Below, in pieces: positions 33,515 through 41,828 of a stretch of DNA of 41,828 nucleotides. The number at the start of each line of letters is the position of its first letter. Positions within the stretch are counted from its first letter, which is position 1. The stretch spans positions 1 to 41,828 of the forward strand of contig NZ_JARWOP010000169.1 in NCBI RefSeq assembly GCF_029868745.1, given 5' to 3'. Position numbers and translations under genes: made by a program. The notes under the pieces were generated by a model. The model was not told where the DNA came from. It did not search any database and saw only the letters and a list, made by a program, of their open reading frames with translations. Origin of the DNA: Nocardia wallacei. Lineage in GTDB: Bacteria; Actinomycetota; Actinomycetes; Mycobacteriales; Mycobacteriaceae.

Positions 33515-33527
33515 TAAAGTAATTCGC
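33515..33527 (+). promoter_or_regulatory. -10 element of the LuxR-family regulator (leaderless)
   Basis: TAAAGT (33515-33520) is followed by exactly 7 bases and then the ATG. There is no ribosome site, so the mRNA probably starts at the ATG. A clear -35 is not seen. In 33381-33514 I see no other feature. Confidence 0.55.
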
Positions 33528-36143
33528 ATGCCTCGGAATTGGCCGATGATCGAACGCGGGAACGAACTCGAGTCGATCCGCGCGGCACTCACCGGTACCG
33601 AATTCGTCGGCGCCGTGCTGACCGGCGACGCCGGCGTCGGGAAGACGACGCTGGCGCGCCAGGCGACGGCCGCGGTGGGCGGGAACATCAGATGGGTGGC
33701 GGGGACCGAATCCGCCCGCAGCATCCCGCTCGGCGTGTTCGCCCACATGGTCGGCGTCTACACCGCGCACGATCCGGTGACGTTCATGGCCGCGGCGCGC
33801 GAGGCGCTGCTGGCCGACGGGCACACCATCATCGGTGTCGACGACGCCCACCTGCTGGACCAGTTGTCGGCGACGCTGCTGCTGCAGCTGGCCATCGACA
33901 AGGCGGCGCGCATCGTGTGCACCGTGCGCAGCGGGGTGCAGGTGCCCGACGCGGTGACCTCGCTGTGGAAAGACGGCCACCTGCTGCGAATCGACCTGTC
34001 CCCCTTCAGCGAACGGCAGAGCGTCGAACTCGTCGAGTCGATGCTCGGCGGGCAGCTGGAGGGCTTCACCGCCAACCTGATGTGGGAGTCGTCGGGCGGA
34101 AATGCCCTGTTCCTAAGGCATTTGGTGGAGGGCGCGCTGGAAGTCGGCACGCTGAAGCAGGTCAACGGCGTGTGGCAGCTGCGCGGGCGGGCCGCCGTCA
34201 CCTCGGAATTGGCTGCGCTGCTGGAGGATCGGGTCGAGCAGTTGCCCGAGGACGTGCTGCGGGTGCTGGAGCTGCTCACCTTCTGCGAGCCGATCGATCT
34301 GGACGTGCTCGCCGAGCTGGCGGGTGAGGAAGCGGTCGAGGCGGCCGAAACCCGTGGGCTGGTAAGGATTGTCGAGAATTCCCACCAGCTGCTGGTGCGC
34401 TACAACCATCCGCTGTTCGGCGAGGTGATCCGGCGGCGGCTGGGCATCGCGTCGGCCCGCCGGTTGCGCGGGCGGCTGTACTCGTCGCTGCGGGAGCGGC
34501 CGATCAAATCCGCGTCCGATCGCATCCGTCTCGCCGAATTGGCTTTGGACAGCGACAAATCCGCCGATCTGGAACTGTTCGAGGCGGCGGCCGCGGACGC
34601 CATCGGGCTGGCCAACATCCCGCTCGGCGAGCGGTTCGCCCGCGCGGCCGTGGAGCGCCGCGGCGGTGTCGAGTCCGCCGATCTGCTCGCCCGCGCGCTG
34701 CTCTACCAGGGGCACCGCATCGAGGCCGAGCGCACCCTGGCCAGCTTCGACCCGGACCAGCTCAACGAGCTGCAACTGGTGCGCTGGGGCAGCACCCGGG
34801 TGTCCAACCTGCTGTGGTCGATGGGCGACGCCGACCGCGCCGACGAGGTGCTGGCCCTGGTGCGCGACAAGGTCGCGCATCCGAAGCTGGCGCTGACGCT
34901 GCGGGGGCTGTCGTCCGCGTGCGCGGTCAACGAAAACCGTTTGGAGGACGCCTTCATCGACGCCGACACGGTGATGTCGGATGGCGAATCGCCGCCGTGG
35001 GCGGTGTGGTGGGCGTCGTTCGGCGGCGGCTTGGCACTGGCGCTGATGGGTCGCGGCGAGGCGGCCCGCACCTACGCGGCCCGCGGGCACGAGGTCGAAT
35101 CGCACATCGACGGCCTGAACCGGTTCATGTCCACGCACGCCGAGGTGCTGGCGCTGACCTTCACCGGAGATCTGGAGGCCGCCCAGCGGTGCGCCTCGTC
35201 GCACTTCGGCTATTCGGCGCCCGGTCAGTACCTGGCCTGGGGGCTGTCGAAGATCTTGCAGGGCACCGTGGATGTCGCCCGGGGGCGGTTCCCCGACGGA
35301 GTCGAGAATCTCGAGCAGGCCCTGGCCGCGCTGACCGCCGAGGGCGCCGCGGCGTGGATGTTCCCCGCGAGAGTGCGTCTGGCGGAAGCGTATTCGGCGC
35401 TCGGCCGGGCTGCCGAGGCCAAGGAGGTCATCACCGAGGCCGATCGCCGCGGCGGGCGGCACTCCGCGGTGTACGAACCGCAACTCGACATCGCCCGCGC
35501 CTGGCAGGCCGCCGCCGAGGGCACCGTCACCCCGGCCGTCCGGCTGGCCATCGCGGCCGCCGACGGCGCCGCCCGCTCCAACCAGCACGCCATCGAGGCC
35601 ATGGCGCTGCACACCGCGGCCCGCTTCGGCGACCACAGCGTGGCCGGGCGGCTGGCGGACATCGCGGCCCGCATCGACGGTCGGCTGGTCCAGGCCCAGG
35701 CCCGGCACGCGGTCGCGGTCGCCTCCAACGACGGCCCCGGTTTGGACTCCGCCGCAGCGGAATTCGAGGCGATCGGGTCGCTGCTGTCCGCGGCGGACGC
35801 GGCGGCGCAGGCGGCCTCGGCGCACGAGCGGTCCGGCGACCGACGACGCCTGCTGGAGTCGGCGGCGACCGCGAATCGGTTGGCGGCGGCGTGCGGCGGG
35901 GCCAGTACCCCGGCGTTGCGGCAGTCCGCGCAGCCGTTGCCGCTGACCGCCCGCGAGCGCGAGATCGCCAATCTGGTCGCGGCGGGGCTGACCAACCGGC
36001 AGATCGCCGACCGGCTCACCGTCTCGGTCCGGACCGTCGAGGGCCACCTCTACCGCGCCTGCATCAAGCTCGACGTAACCGACCGCGAGGCGCTGGCCGA
36101 ACTCATGCGCGGTGAGCCGCCCAGCGGCAAGCAGCGTGGCTGA
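33528..36143 (+). CDS. LuxR-family ATPase transcriptional regulator (LAL/MalT type)
   Basis: An 871-residue regulator. An N-terminal AAA/STAND ATPase carries Walker A GDAGVGKT (33-40) and Walker B IIGVDDAH (101-108). A long helical TPR-like region occupies about 330-790. The C-terminal LuxR helix-turn-helix is LTAREREIANLVAAGLTNRQIADRLTVSVRTVEGHLY (about 803-840). This is the large ATP-binding LuxR design of MalT, in which ATP and an inducer drive oligomerisation before DNA binding. No neighbouring gene betrays its target; it is a single-gene unit. Its translation seems leaderless. Confidence 0.9.
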   Translation: MPRNWPMIERGNELESIRAALTGTEFVGAVLTGDAGVGKTTLARQATAAVGGNIRWVAGTESARSIPLGVFAHMVGVYTAHDPVTFMAAAREALLADGHTIIGVDDAHLLDQLSATLLLQLAIDKAARIVCTVRSGVQVPDAVTSLWKDGHLLRIDLSPFSERQSVELVESMLGGQLEGFTANLMWESSGGNALFLRHLVEGALEVGTLKQVNGVWQLRGRAAVTSELAALLEDRVEQLPEDVLRVLELLTFCEPIDLDVLAELAGEEAVEAAETRGLVRIVENSHQLLVRYNHPLFGEVIRRRLGIASARRLRGRLYSSLRERPIKSASDRIRLAELALDSDKSADLELFEAAAADAIGLANIPLGERFARAAVERRGGVESADLLARALLYQGHRIEAERTLASFDPDQLNELQLVRWGSTRVSNLLWSMGDADRADEVLALVRDKVAHPKLALTLRGLSSACAVNENRLEDAFIDADTVMSDGESPPWAVWWASFGGGLALALMGRGEAARTYAARGHEVESHIDGLNRFMSTHAEVLALTFTGDLEAAQRCASSHFGYSAPGQYLAWGLSKILQGTVDVARGRFPDGVENLEQALAALTAEGAAAWMFPARVRLAEAYSALGRAAEAKEVITEADRRGGRHSAVYEPQLDIARAWQAAAEGTVTPAVRLAIAAADGAARSNQHAIEAMALHTAARFGDHSVAGRLADIAARIDGRLVQAQARHAVAVASNDGPGLDSAAAEFEAIGSLLSAADAAAQAASAHERSGDRRRLLESAATANRLAAACGGASTPALRQSAQPLPLTAREREIANLVAAGLTNRQIADRLTVSVRTVEGHLYRACIKLDVTDREALAELMRGEPPSGKQRG

Positions 36144-36219
36144 CGCGGCGCGGGCTGTGCGTGATTCGAAACTCGAGGTTTGACCCGGCGGATCGGTGGG
36201 CATAAGCCGTTGCGCCCGC

Positions 36220-36225
36220 TACGAT
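36220..36225 (+). promoter_or_regulatory. -10 element of the secreted protein gene
   Basis: TACGAT lies 58 bases upstream of the start codon. No clear -35 is visible at the expected distance. Confidence 0.35.
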
Positions 36226-36282
36226 CTGGGCGGGCGGCAGTGGTCGCCGCCCCGCAGCAGCGGATAAGGGTGGTGCATCGAC

Positions 36283-36693
36283 GTGATACGTCGTAACCGC
36301 AACGTGAAGGCGGTAATTCGGGTCGGACTGGCCGCGTTGCCCGTGGCCGTCGCACTGGCCTGCGCGGGCGCGCCCGCCGCCGTGGCAGGACCGGTGCAGC
36401 CGGGCGTGACGACCCCGAAGCAACCCACCGAGCCGAGCACCGACGAGCCCGCCGACTTCCGTTCGGCCGCACCGCAGAACACCGCCCCGGCCCCACAGGC
36501 CAAGCCGCGCCCGGAAAAGAAGCCGGACCAACCCCCGGCCTCCGAACCTCCCGCACCCCGCAGCGTCCGAATCGGCGAATTCAGCGCCCCGGTCCCCGAC
36601 GCCGTCCCCAGCGAACTGGTCGACGGCGTGAACCGCACCACCGAGGGCATCCAGAACGCCCTCACCCCCGGCACTCCCCCACCCGCGAAGTAG
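36283..36693 (+). CDS. Secreted proline-rich protein, function unknown
   Basis: A 136-residue precursor. A basic N-terminus (MIRRNRNVK) and a hydrophobic stretch AVIRVGLAALPVAVALACAG are followed by an Ala-x-Ala cleavage site (AVA/GP, about residue 35). The middle is rich in Pro, Glu, Lys and Gln; the last 45 residues (RSVRIGEFSAPVPD and NRTTEGIQNAL) look conserved-like and helical. It is likely exported and cell-wall-associated or free. The GTG start has AAGGGTGG about 10 bases before it. I cannot name a family. The hairpin at 36726-36783 follows. Confidence 0.72.
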   Translation: MIRRNRNVKAVIRVGLAALPVAVALACAGAPAAVAGPVQPGVTTPKQPTEPSTDEPADFRSAAPQNTAPAPQAKPRPEKKPDQPPASEPPAPRSVRIGEFSAPVPDAVPSELVDGVNRTTEGIQNALTPGTPPPAK

Positions 36694-36725
36694 CCCGGCC
36701 CGCCGGGAAAGCACGCTCGTCATCT

Positions 36726-36783
36726 CGGCATGTTCTGGCGGGAACCACGCTCCCTCAGCTGGATACCCGCCGAAAGCATGCCG
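36726..36783. terminator. Bidirectional hairpin terminator between secreted protein gene and ogt
   Basis: Nested stems CGGCATG (36726-36732)/CATGCCG (36777-36783), TTC (36733-36735)/GAA (36772-36774) and GGCGGG (36737-36742)/CCCGCC (36766-36771), with a loop of 23 bases. It lies between two convergent genes. Confidence 0.6.
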
Positions 36784-36813
36784 GAATGGCGGAGGCTGGG
36801 TGCGGGCGTCCGC

Positions 36814-37365
36814 TCAGAAGAGGGTGGGTTCGCCGAAGCCTGGGGTGCGTTCGATTTCGAGTAGGCGTTGTTTGGTGGTGAGGCCGCCGGGGGCGGAGAA
36901 GCCGTGCAGGGCGTGGTCGGCGGCGAGGACGCGGTGGCAGGGGACGATCAGGGGGATGGGGTTGTGGCCCAAGGCTTGTCCGACCGCCTGGGCGGCGCCG
37001 GGGGCGCCGATTCGCGCGGCGACCTGGCCGTAGCTCAGGGTGCGGCCGGGGTCGATGGCGCGGGTGATGTCGTAGACCGCGCGGTGGAATTCGGGGCTTT
37101 CGTTCTGGTCCAACGGGATCCAGCGCAGATCGTCCAGGGCGCCGCACAGATGTGCCCGGACACCCGCGACGGCCTCGGCCATCGGCCCGGACGGCTCCTC
37201 CTCGCGCACGCCGGAACCGCGACCCAGCAACCGGGACCGGGTAGCGGCGGTGGTGGCCTCGGGGAGCAGGAACCGCACCACACCGATGTCGGTCCACGCG
37301 ATCGCGCAGGCGCCGATCACGGTATCGAAGAGCGCCCCGGCAACGGGCCGGTCCGAACGCAGCAT
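36814..37365 (-). CDS. ogt: Methylated-DNA-[protein]-cysteine S-methyltransferase Ogt
   Basis: A 183-residue suicide DNA-repair protein that removes alkyl groups from O6 of guanine. The active-site motif is IVPCHRV with Cys143; the helix-turn-helix part GRTLSYGQVAARIGAPGAAQAVGQALGHNP (108-135) precedes it. The cysteine is present, so it is not an alkyltransferase-like (ATL) protein. The N-terminal domain is divergent, with few recognisable motifs. ATG at 37363-37365 is chosen; a GTG five codons earlier is an alternative. It is convergent with the secreted-protein gene. Confidence 0.93.
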   Translation of the reverse strand: MLRSDRPVAGALFDTVIGACAIAWTDIGVVRFLLPEATTAATRSRLLGRGSGVREEEPSGPMAEAVAGVRAHLCGALDDLRWIPLDQNESPEFHRAVYDITRAIDPGRTLSYGQVAARIGAPGAAQAVGQALGHNPIPLIVPCHRVLAADHALHGFSAPGGLTTKQRLLEIERTPGFGEPTLF

Positions 37366-37407
37366 GTGCCCAGTGTGCACCGTCGCACCGACAGCTACCG
37401 TCGGCGT

Positions 37408-37632
37408 TCACCGGCCGTCTCCGATTCGCGATGCGCCCGGATGGCGGTCAGCTCCGCGTACTGCCGCCGATCGTCGCCATAGGCCATAGGCCATGGACCA
37501 GTCGGCCATCGGTGCGTGCGGACGATATCGCTCGAACAGTTCGGCGGTGCGATCGGCACGCCGGGATGCGTACCGATACACCATGACCGCGAAGATCACG
37601 ACGACTGCCAGGGAAGCGAGGAAGGAGAGCAT
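37408..37632 (-). pseudogene. Small single-helix membrane protein, probably frameshifted by a 7-bp duplication
   Basis: Read as it stands, 74 residues: a membrane helix (MLSFLASLAVVVIFAVMVY) and a polar tail. At 37479-37492 the minus strand repeats TATGGCC twice. Removing one copy shifts the frame to DDRRQYAELTAIRAHRES and gives a 76-residue protein ending at a TAG at 37395-37397. That frame has clearly higher GC3 (about 20 of 26 codons, against 13 of 24 in the present frame), so the duplication most likely broke the gene, or it is a reading error. The function is unknown. A second small helix protein (37663-37896) lies immediately upstream. Confidence 0.6.
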
Positions 37633-37662
37633 AGCCCCAGCGTGCGACCAACTGGACCCGCA

Positions 37663-37896
37663 TCAAATATCCACTGACTCGATACTGGCTCGATTTCCGC
37701 GGCGACTGGAAAACCGAGGGGAGACCGGCTCGGGATGGCACCGCCCGATACGCGCCTCACCCCAATCCGTGAGCGAATGCCGGGCCCGCAGCGCCGCCTG
37801 CCGGAATGCCTCGCGCTCACCCGGCCGCGGCGCGTAATCGCGCACCGCGGCGGCCAGCACCACGACGACAATGCCGATCAGGAGAAGTGCGGTCAT
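37663..37896 (-). CDS. Small single-helix membrane protein, function unknown
   Basis: A 77-residue protein starting MTALLLIGIVVVVLAAAV, a membrane helix, followed by a charged stretch (RPGEREAFRQAALRARHSLTDWGEARIGR). The length and layout match the neighbouring small gene, both with a DW motif around residue 45. The last 27 codons have low GC3 for this genome (about 16 of 27), so the true C-terminus may be disturbed. ATG at 37894-37896 is chosen for the helix; an upstream start is possible. It is divergent from the MocR-type gene. Confidence 0.5.
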   Translation of the reverse strand: MTALLLIGIVVVVLAAAVRDYAPRPGEREAFRQAALRARHSLTDWGEARIGRCHPEPVSPRFSSRRGNRASIESVDI

Positions 37897-37922
37897 GGCC
37901 TCCAGCGTGGGCCGCGCTGGAC

Positions 37923-37954
37923 TTGAAATACATAGCCAATATCGCAATACTGGC
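37923..37954 (+). promoter_or_regulatory. Promoter and operator of the MocR-type gene
   Basis: TTGAAA (37923-37928), 17 bases and AATACT (37946-37951) resemble -35/-10, with 7 bases to the ATG (leaderless). An inverted repeat GCCAATAT-CGCA-ATACTGGC (37935-37954, one mismatch) overlaps the -10 and would let the regulator repress itself. Confidence 0.55.
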
Positions 37955-37958
37955 CTGC

Positions 37959-39458
37959 ATGGCATTACGTGTGATCAGCGCGGCCACTCTGACCCGCGAC
38001 CTGGGCCGCTGGCGGCACGACGATTCCGAGCCCGGCTCCGCCGCGCGGCGCACCTCCCGTCCGGCGTATCTCGCACTGGCGGAGAGCATCCGGCTGCTGA
38101 TCCACGACGGCCGCGCGCCCCTGGGCGTCGCCCTGCCCAGCGAGCGCGACCTGGCCACCGCCCTCGGCGTCAGTCGCACCACCGTCACCTCGGCGTACGC
38201 GCTGCTGCGGGAGAACGGCTACCTGATCAGCCGCCAGGGTTCGCGGAGCACGGTCGCGCTGCCCGCCGGTGTCACCCACGACGGCACCAAGCCCGCGCGC
38301 AGCATCCTCGCGATGATGTCCCCGAACGAGCTGCCCGCCATCGACCTGACCTACGCCGCGATGTCCGCTCCGCCGGAGATGGGCGACGCGTATTCCGCGG
38401 CGCTGCAAGGCCTTCCGATCTACCTCGGCACGCACGGCATGGACCCGGTCGGCGTGCTGCCGCTGCGCGAGGCGATCGCGCGCCGCTATACCGAGCGCGG
38501 CCTGCCCACCGACCCGGACCAGATTCTGGTCACCCTCGGCGCCCAGCACGGCCTGCGGCTGCTGTTGAACGTGCTCACCGCGCCGGCCGAGCGAGTCCTC
38601 ATCGACCATCCCACCTACCCCAACGCGATCGAGGCGATCCGCGACGTCGGCGCCCGGCCCGTGCCCGTGCCGCTGCGTCCGGAGCGCCCCGGCGCCGCCT
38701 GGGATCTCGACGGAATCCGCAGTGCCGCACGGCAAACCGCGGCCAGCACCGCCTACCTCGTACCCGATTTCAACAACCCGACCGGGCTGCTGATGAATGC
38801 CGAGAGCCGGGCCGAACTGGCCGCCATCGCCCGCGAGACCCGGATGACGGTGATCGTCGACGAATCCATGGTGGACCAGCAGCTCGAGGGTGAAAACCCG
38901 CCGCCCGCAGCCGCTTTCGCGCGCGGGCCGGAGATCGTCACGATCGGGTCGGCGTCGAAGTCGTTCTGGGGCGGCCTGCGCGTGGGCTGGGTACGGGCCA
39001 ATCAGACGCTGATCACGAAGCTGCTCGGCACCCGGTCGACGGTCGACCTCGGCACCCCCGTGATGGACCAGCTGGCCACCGTGTATCTGCTCGAGCACGC
39101 CGAGACCATCCTGGCCCGCCGCCGCGACCAACTGCGCAGCCGCCGCGAGACGCTGCTGAGCACGCTGGCCGAGGAACTGCCGGACTGGCGCGCGGTGCCC
39201 GGCGTCGGCGGCATGTCCCTGTGGGTCCAGTTGCCCGCCCCGGTTTCGACGGCGCTCGCCGCCACCGCCCCGAATCACGGCGTATTGCTCGCGGCCGGAC
39301 CACGTTTCGGCGTGCAGGGCGCCTTCGAGCGTTTCCTGCGCCTGCCGTTCACCCGGGAGGAATCGGACCTGCGCCTGGGAGTGAAGGCCGTCGCCGCCGC
39401 CTACGCCGCCCTCACCCCGCACGCCGCCGATCCGCTGGCCCCGCTCACCTGCTACTAG
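37959..39458 (+). CDS. MocR-type regulator: GntR DNA-binding domain fused to PLP aminotransferase domain
   Basis: A 499-residue fusion. Residues about 33-105 are a GntR winged helix (PAYLALAESIRLLIHDG, LPSERDLATALGVSRTTVTSAYALLRENGYLISRQGS). Residues about 130-495 are a class I aminotransferase-like domain: LGAQHGLRLLL, VDEPTYPNA-like IDHPTYPNA, PDFNNPTGLLM, IVDES and the PLP lysine in SASKSFWGGLRVGW. Such proteins usually bind PLP as a ligand or sense a PLP-related amino acid and regulate an adjacent gene. Its target may be itself or the divergent small membrane protein. The stop overlaps the convergent rhodanese stop region by 14 bases. Confidence 0.92.
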   Translation: MALRVISAATLTRDLGRWRHDDSEPGSAARRTSRPAYLALAESIRLLIHDGRAPLGVALPSERDLATALGVSRTTVTSAYALLRENGYLISRQGSRSTVALPAGVTHDGTKPARSILAMMSPNELPAIDLTYAAMSAPPEMGDAYSAALQGLPIYLGTHGMDPVGVLPLREAIARRYTERGLPTDPDQILVTLGAQHGLRLLLNVLTAPAERVLIDHPTYPNAIEAIRDVGARPVPVPLRPERPGAAWDLDGIRSAARQTAASTAYLVPDFNNPTGLLMNAESRAELAAIARETRMTVIVDESMVDQQLEGENPPPAAAFARGPEIVTIGSASKSFWGGLRVGWVRANQTLITKLLGTRSTVDLGTPVMDQLATVYLLEHAETILARRRDQLRSRRETLLSTLAEELPDWRAVPGVGGMSLWVQLPAPVSTALAATAPNHGVLLAAGPRFGVQGAFERFLRLPFTREESDLRLGVKAVAAAYAALTPHAADPLAPLTCY

Positions 39459-39798
39459 CCGGGCCGGTGCCCGTCTCCAGCGCTCCACCGGCGGCACGCC
39501 AGTCGACGAGCCCGCCGGACATGTTCTTGGCCTCGAAGCCGTACTCGATGAGCAGGTTGGCGGCGCCGTAGGACCGCAGACCGCCGGTGCAGAAGGTGAT
39601 CAGAAGCCGATCGTCGGGCAGGTCCCCGCATCCGTCCGCCAGCTGTTCCAAGGGTAGGTGGACCGCGCCGGGGATATGGGTGCGGTTCCATTCGAATTGC
39701 CGGCGCACATCCACGATCAGCGCCCCGGCGCGGACGGCGTCGATCGCCTCCGCGGCCGAGACGGACGGTGCGCGATACAGGTAGTGCCGAATCCCCAC
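39445..39798 (-). CDS. Rhodanese-like domain protein
   Basis: A 117-residue single rhodanese domain, MGIRHYLYRAPSVSAAEAIDAV. The active loop is FCTGGLRS with Cys70; LIVDVRRQFEWNRTHIPGAVHLPLEQL is typical. The GTG at 39796-39798 has GAGG eight bases before; GTG and ATG codons 27-28 codons upstream keep the frame but have no such site. Its 3' end overlaps that of the MocR gene by 14 bases, convergent. A 10-base-arm palindrome lies 86 bases upstream. It is not close to the other rhodanese (27722-28144) in sequence. Confidence 0.85.
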   Translation of the reverse strand: MGIRHYLYRAPSVSAAEAIDAVRAGALIVDVRRQFEWNRTHIPGAVHLPLEQLADGCGDLPDDRLLITFCTGGLRSYGAANLLIEYGFEAKNMSGGLVDWRAAGGALETGTGPASSR

Positions 39799-39883
39799 GG
39801 ATCTGTCCTCACTTCGTCGGTCGACATTCGGCTCCGGTCGAGGCGCCACCTCCCGCGACTTCGCTCGGGCGTCGACCATCACC

Positions 39884-39906
39884 GACCTTCAGCCTAGCTG
39901 AAGGTC
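39884..39906. promoter_or_regulatory. Perfect palindrome between rhodanese and purA
   Basis: GACCTTCAGC-CTA-GCTGAAGGTC has 10-base perfect arms and a three-base centre. It lies 86 bases upstream of the rhodanese start and 144 bases downstream of purA. It may be an operator or a terminator; there is no U-tract. Confidence 0.5.
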
Positions 39907-40014
39907 CGGCCCGAAGATGCTGTGAGCCTTGCCCTCCGATCGGTCGGCACAGCGGATACGTCGCACAGCACGCCCAGGGACGGGTAATCCGGAATGGCGC
40001 GGTAGTCCGGCAAC

Positions 40015-40038
40015 GCACAGTGTTTCGGCGGACTGTGC
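40015..40038. terminator. Hairpin after purA
   Basis: GCACAGT (40015-40021) pairs with ACTGTGC (40032-40038) around a 10-base loop, 11 bases after the purA stop on the minus strand. The stem is moderate and there is no U-tract. Confidence 0.4.
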
Positions 40039-40049
40039 CGGAGGGAAGG

Positions 40050-41828
<1,779 letters not shown>

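Noticed and set aside
34113..36203. 696-codon open frame on the minus strand opposite the LuxR-type regulator
   Set aside because: Antisense shadow; the plus-strand product has Walker and LuxR motifs.

Overview
The window looks like chromosomal DNA of a mycolata actinomycete, most likely Nocardia or a close relative. The evidence is very high GC with strong GC3 bias, frequent GTG starts, many leaderless-looking promoters, and proteins that match Mycobacterium tuberculosis families closely (MutT3 217 aa, MetZ 406 aa, an Rv0390-like rhodanese 140 aa, Fgd1 335 aa). Species-level assignment is inference.

Layout. 1-4871 (minus): a catabolic acyl-CoA operon in the order AtuA/DUF1446 - acyl-CoA dehydrogenase - carboxyltransferase (accD2-like) - biotin carboxylase (accA2-like, cut by the window edge), headed by a very long imperfect palindrome. 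5153-8224: a two-helix small membrane protein, a class III nucleotide cyclase with an altered catalytic residue, and a two-gene ABC-2 transporter. 8451-12279: the thiazole/thiamin genes thiO-thiS-thiG (minus) divergent from thiE (plus), then mutT3. 12414-17224 (plus): glnX-glnH-pknG, the amino-acid-sensing PknG pathway, with a 32-residue repeat expansion in the PknG N-terminus. 17246-20587 (minus): pta-ackA, acetyl-CoA/acetate interconversion. 20726-23228: two F420-type oxidoreductases and fgd1, which makes reduced F420. 23460-26504: HAD phosphatase, a DJ-1/PfpI-MarR operon with two tandem palindromic operators, and an isolated class Ib ribonucleotide reductase small subunit (nrdF).

26505-28282 (minus): rhodanese-metZ under a well-formed SAM-IV riboswitch with a promoter ending exactly where the aptamer begins. 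28328-32582: small membrane protein, ferredoxin reductase, amidohydrolase and alpha-methylacyl-CoA racemase. 32691-36693: membrane protein, large LuxR-family (LAL/MalT-type) ATPase regulator and a secreted proline-rich protein. 36814-39458: ogt, two small membrane proteins (one apparently frameshifted by a 7-bp duplication) and a MocR-type regulator. 39445-41339 (minus): a second rhodanese and purA. The last ~490 bases have no gene and carry a decayed ~61-bp tandem repeat that becomes almost pure C/A.

Functionally, much of the window is housekeeping that is also clustered in M. tuberculosis (from memory Rv0357c purA, Rv0390-0391 rhodanese-metZ, Rv0407-0409 fgd1-pta-ackA, Rv0410c-0412c pknG-glnH-glnX, Rv0413 mutT3, Rv0414c-0417 thiE-O-S-G). 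Accessory genes are inserted between the conserved blocks, and the most unusual regulatory DNA lies in these insertions.
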